Assembly (NCBI GenBank): GCA_022266195.1
Contig: WHVY01000002.1
Location: 15,019,001 to 15,083,000, forward strand
Reading direction: 5' to 3'
Length of the DNA: 64,000 nt
Source of the DNA: Tetranychus cinnabarinus
Lineage: Eukaryota > Arthropoda > Arachnida > Trombidiformes > Tetranychidae
A program made the position numbers and the translations under genes. A model generated the notes under the pieces. That model had not been told where the DNA came from and did no database searches. It worked only from the letters and a program-made list of their open reading frames with translations. This document shows, piece by piece, positions 48,294 to 58,769 of this stretch; the stretch's first letter is position 1; each line of letters begins with the position of its first letter.

Positions 48294-48874
48294 TCATTCT
48301 TTATAAACTAAACGGGGAAATGATACTAAATTTTCAAGATACTTTGAGAAAGCCAAAACAATATTATCATTAAATCTCGGTCCAACTATTTGCAAACCTA
48401 AAGGTAAATTTGTTGATGGTGAACTCGTCAAATGTCTTTGGTTTTGACGTTGTTTCTAATTTACCAAATTTGTTTTCTTTATTATTATTATTATCAGTAC
48501 TAGATGAAAAAACATTGGCAATTCGATGACCATATTCAATTCCATCATAACAGGCAAAATTAGAGGCAACATCACAACAGTTAATTACAGAATAACAGGA
48601 TAATGAATATGGTGTGTGAGGTAATGAAACGGGAACAACTGAGATTCCTTTTGACGTTAAAAGATCAACAATGGAGTTGATTAGTGAAAGTATTTCTGGG
48701 GACATAAAATCTGGTAGATACTCTTTGGGTAAACCAATGGTCAGTTGCTCAACAGGAAAATTATCGACAATACCACAGTGTGAGGCAGGATTGTGAGTTG
48801 AGCCACCGGTGTCAGAGGCAAGAGTTGAAAAACGATTCCTGATGCAACAGCAACTGCACTTCCACCAGAACTAC
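48294..48874 (-). pseudogene. GatA/QRSL1 exon 3 pseudogene (unit 2)
   Basis: Very close to the intact exon 3 (51,143-52,233) but with two internal deletions. One removes about 330 bp corresponding to roughly 51,275-51,605; the other removes about 175 bp corresponding to roughly 51,945-52,122. A 1-bp loss near 48,830 (GAGTTGAAAAACG against GAGCTGCAAAAACG) shifts the frame. A 111-codon frame survives in the middle but skips the catalytic core. The intron-2 acceptor and 200 bp of intron are retained; exons 1-2 are not present. The copy was incomplete from the moment of duplication. Confidence 0.93.
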
Positions 48875-49069
48875 CTGAGAAATCAATGAATAGAAAAATA
48901 AAAGCTGATTAGAAGTAGGAATGAAACATTTTTATCATTATCAAAGAGTCCCATAAGAGTTAAGAAAGGAGTAAAAGGTTAGTGATTTTTAACTTCATTA
49001 CATAACACCAAAGAAGTTAAAAATCAGTATTGTTGAAGAGATTCTGAAAAATATTGCTTGTATCGAAGT

Positions 49070-49090
49070 AGTTATGGTAATGATTAAAGT
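49070..49090. other. Tandem-duplication junction
   Basis: Up to about 49,077 the sequence follows GatA intron 2 (compare 52,380-52,441: GAAGTAGTTATGGTA). From about 49,078 it follows the far 5' flank of the zinc-finger genes (compare 44,442: ATGATTAAAGTAAA). The point of exchange shares only a few bases (TGGTAATGATTA). Confidence 0.8.
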
Positions 49091-49499
49091 AAATTTTTTC
49101 GCGAAACAGCGATTAACGGATTAGAAGAGGTGAATCTGCATTCTTAGAAATATGTCCATTTGATAATTACAGTGGACAATATGACTAATTGGTTGTCCAC
49201 GTTCACCACTTCACGAGTAAAAGTGACCTGGAGGAGAGGAGAGTGAGAGAGTTAATAACGAAGGGAGGAGTTTCGAGAAACTGAAATTTTTTAACCAGAC
49301 CTTTGCTCACTTTACATCTACCTCATTAACCGAGTGCAACCTTTTTACACCGTTTTGTCTCTTCTTGTAAACACCTTTACCATTCAACTTTCCGTCCAAT
49401 TTTAGAATATTTTTTAATTTTAGTTTTAATTTTAATTTTTTCTCCTTCTACTTAGCTCTTGTTCTTGTTCTTATGTTTGCTAAATTATTGTCATTTATT
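49079..49499 (+). promoter_or_regulatory. Conserved 5' flank of zinc-finger gene 3
   Basis: Same blocks as in units 1 and 2 but beginning later, at the duplication junction. GTTTCGAGAAAC lies at 49,270-49,281 and CACCT at 49,372-49,376, 128 bp from the ATG. Confidence 0.5.
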
Positions 49500-50757
49500 A
49501 TGGCTACTGGTAATTTACGTAAATTCAAGTGTCACCAATGTGAGAAGGCATTTAAACATAAACATCACCTAAAAGAACACATACGAATCCATTCCGGAGA
49601 TAAACCCTTTGCGTGTCCACACTGTGGTAAACGATTTTCGCATTCCGGATCCTTTTCATCTCACTTGACCAGCAAAAAATGTTTCAAAGGTAATCTCAAA
49701 GTGACCAATTCGCATAATTTTAATTCTATTAATAATAATAGTAACCACATAAACTCTCCAAAAGCAACCAAACCGTTCCATTTACCACCGTACCATTGTC
49801 CACCGTACTGTGCATCACCCTACCATCTACCACCGTACCATTTACCATCTGCAAATTTTCATAATTTTACCGAGATTGCTCAGGTTCACCTCGAGCCTCA
49901 AAGAACCCTAAATGTTCAAAGTTTAAATAAGTTAAAACCAAGCCTCTCCACAAAGATTACAACAATCCCTGCCATAATTCAAAACGATGTAATTAACAGC
50001 AATGGATCATCATCTTCTCACCTCAATCATCATCATCCTTCTCACAATCATAATGGTAATAATATTACTACACCTATTACTGACAACAACAACAACAGTA
50101 CCGGCATCAACAATCACAGCATCACTCTCATCATAAACAACAGCGACATCGACAACACCAGCAGCAATTTTATAAACTTCGAAGTTCCACTTGATCTTTC
50201 CACAAACAAAATAATTCCAACTGATTTATCGGTGAAAAGAAAGAGGCCACTAGAGGAGGAAGAGGCGAATAAAAAACAATCGACATCCACCGATCATTCA
50301 GTCGCTAGTGACCATTCAACCTTGCAAAATGATCAAAGTAATCATGTTGATGATAATGTTGACAATTTTCAGTTTTCAACCATCTTCAACTGCGATAAAT
50401 GTGAAAAAACATTTAATAAATCAAGTTCCCTTGCAAGACATAAATATGAACATTCCGGTAAGTAATTTAATCCACATCTAATGAGACTATATTTGAAGAT
50501 CTTGAAATTATAATATCAATAATTTAATTAATTTACTAATTTTTTCTTATTTTTCCGCTTTAGGTTTACGCCCTCACAAATGCGATGTCTGTAGCAAAGC
50601 ATTTAAACATAAACACCATCTAACTGAACATAAAAGACTCCACAGTGGGGAGAAGCCCTTTCAATGTAAAAAATGCTTAAAGAGATTTTCACACTCAGGA
50701 TCGTATTCACAACATATGAACCACCGATATTCCTATTGCAAACCTCAAAGAATCTAG
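49500..50757 (+). CDS. ZEB/zfh-1-like zinc-finger protein 3 (two exons)
   Basis: Predicted nuclear repressor of 383 residues. Exons 49,500-50,457 and 50,564-50,757, with a 106-bp GT-AG intron. Fingers 1-2 at residues 11-61, an LPPYH/CPPYC linker, Asn/His-rich middle, PLDLS 230-234, PTDLS 240-244, KRKRPLEEEE, finger 3 C298/C301/H314/H318, fingers 4-5 from exon 2. No homeodomain. The ATG at 49,500 aligns with its paralogues; an upstream in-frame ATG at 49,473 would add MFAKLLSFI. Exon 2 protein sequence is the same in all three genes although gene 1 differs at several synonymous sites, which indicates the fingers are maintained by selection or exchange. Convergent with GatA, whose stop lies 386 bp downstream. 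Confidence 0.92.
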
Positions 50758-50934
50758 ATTCAGATAGCTCATAAGATGAATCGTCATCTCTCTCCACTTT
50801 CTCTCTTATTCTTTTACCTTTTTTCATATTTCGATTACCTTTTTTCCTCTCCTTTCTTTCCTTTCTTTCACCCCTTTCATCATTTCATCGTTCTTTTTCC
50901 ATTCACATTCTTGAAAATTCATAACCTTTAAAAC

Positions 50935-50940
50935 AATAAA
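50935..50940 (+). terminator. Poly(A) signal of zinc-finger gene 3
   Basis: AATAAA about 178 bp after the stop, in the conserved flank. A candidate GatA signal on the opposite strand (TTTATT at 51,082-51,087) is only about 145 bp away, so the two transcripts may end close together. Confidence 0.55.
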
Positions 50941-51142
50941 AAGCAACTTTACTCACTAATCTTGTGATAACTTTCATGTTTTCTACTTCTACTTCAGCCT
51001 ATTTTGTCACCTTTTTGTATCCCCTGAGAAACTTCATATTTTACTTTGTTAGTCAAATTGAACTTTTCAGATAACAAAAAGTTTATTCAGAGAAGAACCT
51101 TAAAGTAACATCAAAAGTCTATTGCATATTTCATCATATTTA

Positions 51143-53920
51143 TTATTCTTTATAAACTAAACGGGGAAATGATACTAAATTTTCAAGATACTTTGAGAAA
51201 GCCAAAACAATATTATCATTAAATCTCGGTCCAACTATTTGCAAACCTAAAGGTAAATTTGTTGAAGGTGAAAGGGAACAAGGTAAACTTAGAGCTGGAA
51301 GTCCGGCCATATTTGCCGGTTGTGTACAATAATCTTCACCAGATGATTTATCTGTAGCGTCTCTTTTAACCCAATCTGAGTAACGAAAGGCTGAAGTGAG
51401 AGTGACTGGAGTTAGCAGGAGATCAACCTTTTCCGGTCCATTGAAAATTTTGTCAAAATCTTGGCAAATCAATCTTCTAACTTTCAGTGCTTTAAGGAAA
51501 AAATTTTCATAATTTTCTTTGAGAAGAAAATAATTTCCTGCTAATATTCGACCCTTAACATTATCTCCAAAAGCCTCATCTCGAGAACAGGTAATGAATT
51601 CTTCAAATGTCTTTGGTTTTGAAGTTGTTTCTAATTTACCAGATTTGTTTTCTTCATTATTATTATTATCAGTACTAGATGAAAAAACATTGGCACTTCG
51701 ATGACCATATTCAATTCCATCATAACAGGCAAAATTAGAGGCAACATCACAACAGTTAATTACAGAATAACAGGATAATGAATATGGTGTGTGAGGTAAT
51801 GAAACGGGAACAACTGAGATTCCTTTTGACGTTAAAAGATCAACAATGGAGTTGATTAGTGAAAGTATTTCTGGGGACATAAAATCTGGTAGATACTCTT
51901 TGGGTAAACCAATGGTCAGTTGCTCAACTGGGAAATTATCGTCTAAGGGTTTAAATGAATTACTCTTTGAGCTGGTTGAATCTTTAACATCCCAACCATG
52001 GATGGATTGAAAAACAAGTTCAACATCTTCAACTGTTCGACCCATGATTGATGGTGTATCCAAAGAATGGGTCAGAGGTACCAAACCATAACGAGACAAA
52101 GTCCCATAGCTTGGTTTAAAACCAACAATACCACAGTGTGAGGCAGGATTGCGAGTTGAGCCACCGGTGTCAGAGGCAAGAGCTGCAAAAACGATTCCTG
52201 ATGCAACAGCAACTGCACTTCCACCAGAACTACCTGAGAAATCAATGAATAGAAAAATAAAAGCTGATTAGAAGTAGGAATGAAACATTTTTATCATTAT
52301 CAAAGAGTCCCATAAGAGTTAAGAAAGGAGTAAAAGGTTAGTGATTTTTAACTTCATTACAAAACACCAAAGAAGTTAAAAATCAGTATTGTTGGAGAGA
52401 TTCTGAAAAATATTGCTTGTATCGAAGTAGTTATGGTAGTTTATCAATATTCAACACAATGCAAAAACATTGCATGATTAATTGCAATTAATTATAAACT
52501 CATTCAGCATAAACCGTATCAATACTTTTCAAAAAATACAATGTGTTTTCAGTGTTTTTGAAAAAAAGTCTATTGATAAAAAAGTATTTGCTCAACATCA
52601 GTAATTATCTAATATGAGGAGAAAAATTTGCATCATTAACGAGTCAAACAGACGATTATTCGAATTGAAAAATTGAAAAAATAGAATAGTTGAGGTCATT
52701 TTAAGCAAAGCCTAACAAGAAAAGTAAATGATGCCTGAAATATGGAGATTAAAATGGGTCCAGAATCTTGGTTAGATATTGATGCGCTCTTGCCGACAAA
52801 TTCCCAGGAAGAAGAATCACTTTCTTTCTCCTTTGATTACAGATAACACACATGGTGTTCAGAATGCTCTAATTAGGACACTAATTATCCTTACAGATAA
52901 CAATAAAGATTTAGAAGGCAAAACCTTTGAACCAAAAGTAACACAGAAAATTTTCTCACTAAGATCAAAAGATAAAAGCTAATCCAATAAATGGCTTAAG
53001 ATCAAAGAATTGTGGCGATTCACCAGCGGTGAGTCACCACTGGTGAGATACCTAGAAACAAGTAACAAGAAATCAAACGAAGCAATTCAAACGCTGAGGA
53101 ACTAAGATAAACAGTAAACCAGTAGATGGCAATACAGATCAGTTGAAAGTTTCAACTCGAAAGTTTCAACTTGAAGTAATAAAATCGTTACCAAACATTG
53201 TTTTATCAATCGAGCTTACTAATTTTAGATGCTCTACTGTTTTGTGTTAAGAGTGTGATTTACAATAACAAAATTAGATTAATTAGTGGGTTGATCTAAC
53301 CTCCACTGATGTACCATTCGCCAGGTACACTGGTTTTCTCATTAGAATGGACAACTTTGTCGGAGTTTCTGTCTATTGATTCAAACGGTAAAGAGGAATG
53401 CCAAGGGTTTACACAGGGGCCAAAAATGGAGTCAACACCTCCACAACCCATTGCAAACTCGTCTAAATTTGCTTTACCCACAAGTAATGCGCCATTTTGA
53501 CCAATTAACCTATCAACGACAGTTGCTGAATATGGAGGGATGAAATTTTCCAGCATCTTTGATGCACATGTTGTCTTTATATCCTTGGTCATAAAGTTAT
53601 CTTTAACAGCAATCGGTATCCCGTCCAATACACCTAAATTTTTACCTGCAAATAGATAACAAAACAATCAAATTAATCACTTTAAGAAAGGATATTACAA
53701 AGTAAAATCAGTATTTACCTGAAGCAAAGCGTTGACTAGATTTTTCAGCTTGAGATCTTGCATTTTCTTCAGTTACTGTGATTAAACTATTTAAAGATTT
53801 AGTTTGATCAACTCTTTTTAAACACAATTCACACAATTGTGAAGGTGTAAGTTTACCAGAGATCAAAAGTCGATGAATATCACTTATTTTGGAAGACAAC
53901 AGATTACTAGAAATTGACAT
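51143..53920 (-). CDS. QRSL1: Mitochondrial glutamyl-tRNA(Gln) amidotransferase subunit A (three exons)
   Basis: GatA catalytic subunit of GatCAB, which converts Glu-tRNA(Gln) to Gln-tRNA(Gln) in mitochondria; its amidase releases ammonia from glutamine. Exons 53,719-53,920, 53,301-53,645 and 51,143-52,233 join in frame to 545 residues (animal homologues are about 530). The Ser-cisSer-Lys triad is visible: Lys82 in GIPIAVKDN, Ser184 in the GGSSGGS signature (split by intron 2) and Ser208 in SDTGGSTRNPA. Other family landmarks are KANLDEFAMG, CGIVGFKPSYG, RILAGNYFLLKENYENFF and NMAGLPALSLP. Intron 1 is 73 bp and intron 2 about 1.07 kb. The start MSISS matches the usual family start; an in-frame ATG at 53,971 would add 17 mostly hydrophobic residues. 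A targeting peptide is not obvious. It is the only intact copy in the array. Confidence 0.96.
52735..52985 (+). other. Exon-like sequence inside GatA intron 2
   Basis: On the strand opposite to GatA, ATG at about 52,754 opens a frame reading GPESWLDIDALLPTNSQEEE to a stop at about 52,845. A second frame overlaps it and continues protein-like (DNTHGVQNALIRTLI, DNNKDLEGKTFEPKV) to 52,982. The two would need a frameshift or splice to join. This part of the intron is absent from the duplicated unit at 48.9 kb. No family recognised. Confidence 0.2.
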
Positions 53921-53971
53921 GATGAGAATACTACTAAAAACCAAATCACTTTCAACAAGGTAAAGTAACAA

Positions 53972-54801
53972 TTAAACAGAAGATTGCTTAATGTAAATAA
54001 ATAAAGGATAAAAGGATGACAATCTGCAAAAGTTGATTGCCAATCAATCCAAATCAAACAAATAATTCACAAACATTAATTTTTGTCTGTCCACATTATT
54101 TACCCACAGTAACCATGGTGAACTTGTCAACCGCGAACTTTGAATACCCAAACTTAACCCATTGAAAAACATTACAAAATTGATTGCGAATCGTTTCTTA
54201 AATAAAACTGAACATGATAGAGATAAAATAAAGACAAAAATAATAAAAGGTTAAATGAAGATCATCAGATTACTCAGAATGATCAAAATAATCCTCAACT
54301 AATCAAATCAACTGATGAACAAACAATTAATGATTGATTGAGAAACGGAATTATACCAGATAAATGGCGAGAAAAACAAGGAAATTTATAATCACTCAAT
54401 CAATCAGAAGATTATCAAGATTGTTCATCCTTTAATTATTAATCTTTCAATAATATCGAGACCAATTGAATAGATTGTCGATCATTTGATCACATATCAA
54501 AAGTAAATCATTTACCACCACAAAGAAGGATCAAAAGAGAATCAAAAAGATCAACAATCATTTCGAATTAATCACTGATTTTCACTGATTAACCAAAGAG
54601 TTTCTTATCAAAAGTATCATCATGAGATTAATTGCAATGAAACATTCGATTTCTCTCAGCTTTTAAACAGAAAGAGTTAAAATTAAAAGCACATTAAATC
54701 TTCATTTTGTCACCTTGAGCGACTACTTTTGTTGAAGTATCATGTCTAACATGCTTCAAAACCCAAAAATATAATTACATTGATCAAATGAGGAAAACAA
54801 A
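53972..54801. other. AT-rich upstream region of GatA, no gene seen
   Basis: Presumably contains the GatA promoter. No TATA box or coding pattern stands out. Confidence 0.4.
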
Positions 54802-57800
54802 TTTGACTTTCGATTTAAGAGTCGGGACTTTGTGGGTTTGTGGGTAAACATAAAAACTGAGTCCATTAGCGCTATGAAAAAATTTATTCGATCGAAGGTG
54901 AAACTATGAATGGCTTTTGCTCAATTATGAACCAGATTGTTGGCATTAAAAAGACATAATCAACATAATATTCACACTTATTCACGAATTGACACAAATG
55001 GCAAAAACAGGTGAAAATTAATTTCTTTCAAATTTAGACTTTGTTGGTTTGTAAAAACATGAAAACTGAGTCCATTTTTGGTATTGAAAAGTTTCTCTGA
55101 CTCACAGTTTTGGAGGAAATCATGATAGAATTTGAAACTTCGATAGCCTTTTATTCCGCTATGGCAGGTGATTTTCTCATAAAACTTATTATACTGATGT
55201 AACCTTTGATGATCAGCCAGAAAATGTACTTATTTTGAAAAAATACATTTACTGTTTTCTGTGCAATAGATCAGTTCGATTTTTAGTAAACACGGCCACA
55301 TTTAGTAACCGTAAGAGTTTGAGAGCTGAAACTTATTATGAGTCCATAAAAATTGCAGATAAACATAACTGAGTAAATACCTTTATCAATTTACTAACAG
55401 TTCTCTTGATTTTGATCTTTGGTGTTAAAACTTTGGACCTAAATATTTCGAGAATGGCATCACCTGCAGCAATCATTCTTTCACCAATGCAGTTGTGCAC
55501 CAAACAATAGTTTAATGCGATTCAATAAATTTCTATTAGCGTATTTGTGTCATGATTTTCGGGGTTTAAATGCACGAGAAACATCTTATTAAACAAACTA
55601 AGCTCATATTAACACATATCCTGGTTAATGCAGCAATTTTCTGGTTAAAATTATAAATGAAATACAAAGAATGCTGCCAAAGTCTCGAACATTTGATTAA
55701 AAAGTTGAGATTCACTGAGGTTTATAAAGATATAAAAACTGTGTCCATAGGTGCAATTAAATAGTTCATACGATGGACAGTTTTCGAGAAAATCGAAGTC
55801 AAAGTTGAAACTTCGATCGAGTTTTACTCAGCTATAGCAGCAAATTTTTTCATTAAACTTATTGCCCTGATGTTACATTTGATCAGCAACCAGAAAATGG
55901 TCTTATTTTGCGAAATAACTTTTTCTGTTTCTCCAAAACAGATCAAGTTCGAATTTCGATTAAACTGACCGAATTCTGTGGTTGTTTGAGTTATCGAGCT
56001 GAAACTTATTATTAGTGCCTAAAAATTGTTGGTAGACATCATGGATTAAATAATTTTTTCCATTTCCTAAAGGTTCTCTTGTTTTTTGGCCATTGGTCCA
56101 AAAACTTTAAACCTAAATATTTCGAGAATGGCATCATCTAAAATCATCATTCTTGACCAAACAACAGATTTCAGTGTGGGCTAGAACTGTATATGTTTGA
56201 AAATCGAATGCAATCTGAAATAATCCATTTAATTAATTTAAAAATCCTTGAAACACTAAAGATTTGTGTTTAGCAATAAACCAAATCTCAAATCTGAAAC
56301 CATAGTATTACAATGCTATAACTTTTTTTCAAGAATCTTGAATGCTCCCGTATTTCAATAAATTATAGCCAATTATAAAATCTGGTCGTTTGGTCAAGAA
56401 TGATGATTTTAGATGATGCCATTCTCGAAATATTCAAGTTTAAAGTTTTTGGACCAATGGCCGAAAAACAAGAGAACCTTTAGGAAATGGAAAAAATTAT
56501 TTAATCCATGATGTCTACCAACAATTTTTAGGCACTAATAATAAGTTTCAGCTCGATAACTCAAACAACCACAGAATTCGGTCAGTTTAATCGAAATTCG
56601 AACTTGATCTGTTTTGGAGAAACAGAAAAAGTTATTTCGCAAAATAAGACCATTTTCTGGTTGCTGATCAAATGTAACATCAGGGCAATAAGTTTAATGA
56701 AAAAATTTGCTGCTATAGCTGAGTAAAACTCGATCGAAGTTTCAACTTTGACTTCGATTTTCTCGAAAACTGTCCATCGTATGAACTATTTAATTGCACC
56801 TATGGACACAGTTTTTATATCTTTATAAACCTCAGTGAATCTCAACTTTTTAATCAAATGTTCGAGACTTTGGCAGCATTCTTTGTATTTCATTTATAAT
56901 TTTAACCAGAAAATTGCTGCATTAACCAGGATATGTGTTAATATGAGCTTAGTTTGTTTAATAAGATGTTTCTCGTGCATTTAAACCCCGAAAATCATGA
57001 CACAAATACGCTAATAGAAATTTATTGAATCGCATTAAACTATTGTTTGGTGCACAACTGCATTGGTGAAAGAATGATTGCTGCAGGTGATGCCATTCTC
57101 GAAATATTTAGGTCCAAAGTTTTAACACCAAAGATCAAAATCAAGAGAACTGTTAGTAAATTGATAAAGGTATTTACTCAGTTATGTTTATCTGCAATTT
57201 TTATGGACTGTTGTTAAGTTTCAGCTTTCAAACTCTTACGGTTACTAAATGTGGCCGTGTTTACTAAAAATCGAACTTATTCTGTTTCGCGGAAATAGAA
57301 AAACTTATTACGCGAAATAAGACCATCTCCAGGTTGATCATCAAAAGTTGCACCAGTGTATTAAGTTTTATGAAAAAATCACTCGCCATAACTGAACAAC
57401 AGGCTATCGAAGTTTCAACTTTGATCTCGATTTCTGTGAGTCAGATAAACTTTTAAATGCCAAAAATGGACTCAGTTTGCATGCCTTTACACATAAACAA
57501 AGTCTAAATTTGAAAGAAATTTATTTCTACCTGTTTTAGCCCATTTGTGTCAATTCGTGCATAAATCTTATAATTGTATCTTTTTAGTAACAAACGAACC
57601 AGATTTTCTCGATCAACTCATTTTTCTGGTGTTACTAACCAGGCTTACCAGTAAATGCACTCACTTTTGGAAATAATATTTCTTTTCTGTATAACAGACT
57701 AGTTCGATTTTGTATTGAACCTGACGCTTCGAGTTTGAAGCCTAAACTTATTTTTGAAGGTAAAAGTTGTTGGTGCACATCAAAACAAACACGTTTCAAT

Positions 57801-57905
57801 ACAACAAAAGTTCACTTGAGCTTGGCCATTGGCCTAAAACTTTGAATATAAGTGTCTCGAAAATGGTAACATCTAAAATCACCATTTTTCGACCAATTAT
57901 TAAGC
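54802..57905. repeat. Cluster of a ~0.5-kb repeat family (six units)
   Basis: Units recognised by the ordered landmarks 'AAAACTGwGTCCAT', 'GAAACTTCGAT', 'AATATTTCGAGAATGGCATCA': partial 54,802-54,950, then 55,014-55,500 and 55,681-56,171 in plus orientation; 56,378-56,872 and 57,058-57,540 inverted; partial diverged 57,620-57,905 in plus orientation (GTCTCGAAAATGGTAACATC). Units differ by 20-40% by eye except where paired in the inverted repeat. No unit has a long open frame, so a satellite-like or non-autonomous element is more likely than a gene. Confidence 0.7.
54985..57560. repeat. Large inverted repeat: arms ~1.18 kb, loop ~0.2 kb
   Basis: The left arm, about 54,985-56,171, is the reverse complement of the right arm, about 56,378-57,560 (paired coordinates sum to about 112,550). 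By eye I find no mismatch between 55,341-56,086 and 56,464-57,209 (746 bp). The outer 350 bp are clearly diverged with indels, and the innermost 80 bp have a few differences. The loop, 56,172-56,377, is single copy. A transcript through it would fold into a very long double-stranded hairpin. Confidence 0.93.
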
Positions 57906-58700
57906 TCTACAATGGGTTATACAATATAATAATTCGACCTAATTCCTGCTTAACAAGATTTGTGTGCTGAGTAACCATTTACCTTAAATCAAATATCAAA
58001 TCCGACAACAGAAGTAATTCAATGCTTATAACTTTACATAATCTTGAACCATCTAATATCAGGATAAATTTTTTAATAGCACTAATGGACTCAATTTCAA
58101 TGCCTGTAACAACCCTCAAAGCGCCAACTCTTAGCTCGAAAGAAAAATTTCATTACATTTACTCGTTTTGTTATATCAAACTAAATGATGGAATACAAAA
58201 TTTTGAAATCGGTAATTTTCAATAGTTCGGAATTTATCGTTATTCACGCAGAAACTGATCAAACAAAATCAGAAAACTTATCCATTGCAAAGTGAAATTT
58301 TATTTGCTTTCACCATTTTACCCTGATTTTCTGATTTTATTTTTTCTCCTCTTTACTTTAAGCAAATACTTTTCATTTGTAAATAATATTTTATGTATTT
58401 CCCAATGAATAATTCAATATATTTCAATACATATAATACAAATTAAAGTTAATATACCATGAAGACTGAAAGACATCATTTTTCAATATAAAACACAAAA
58501 GCTATTGATACGGAAATAATACATATTTTAAGTAAAGAAATGTGAGGATTGTTCAGCGACTAAATCAAACAAGTAACTTTTTATTCAAATCAACTGAACA
58601 CTTGATGAGCATAAATACTTGGTCTTGTATCAAAATGAATTTTAATTAAAATTGAAAGATTTGCAAATTTCAAGTCAAGTGTTTACATTTGTTGCAACAT
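57906..58700. other. AT-rich DNA, no gene seen
   Basis: No recognisable feature. Short frames at 57,767-57,970 and 58,022-58,225 lie in repeat-derived or AT-rich DNA and are not supported. Confidence 0.4.
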
Positions 58701-58769
58701 TCATTTTCAATTTCATTTCTTGTTCATCAAATTTCTGGGATGGAATTTTCATGGAAAAAAGTTGATTCA

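Noticed and set aside
48370..48705. 111-codon frame with good GatA similarity as a separate gene
   Set aside because: It lacks the catalytic core, spans one deletion joint and has a divergent tail read out of frame; it is part of the unit-2 GatA pseudogene.
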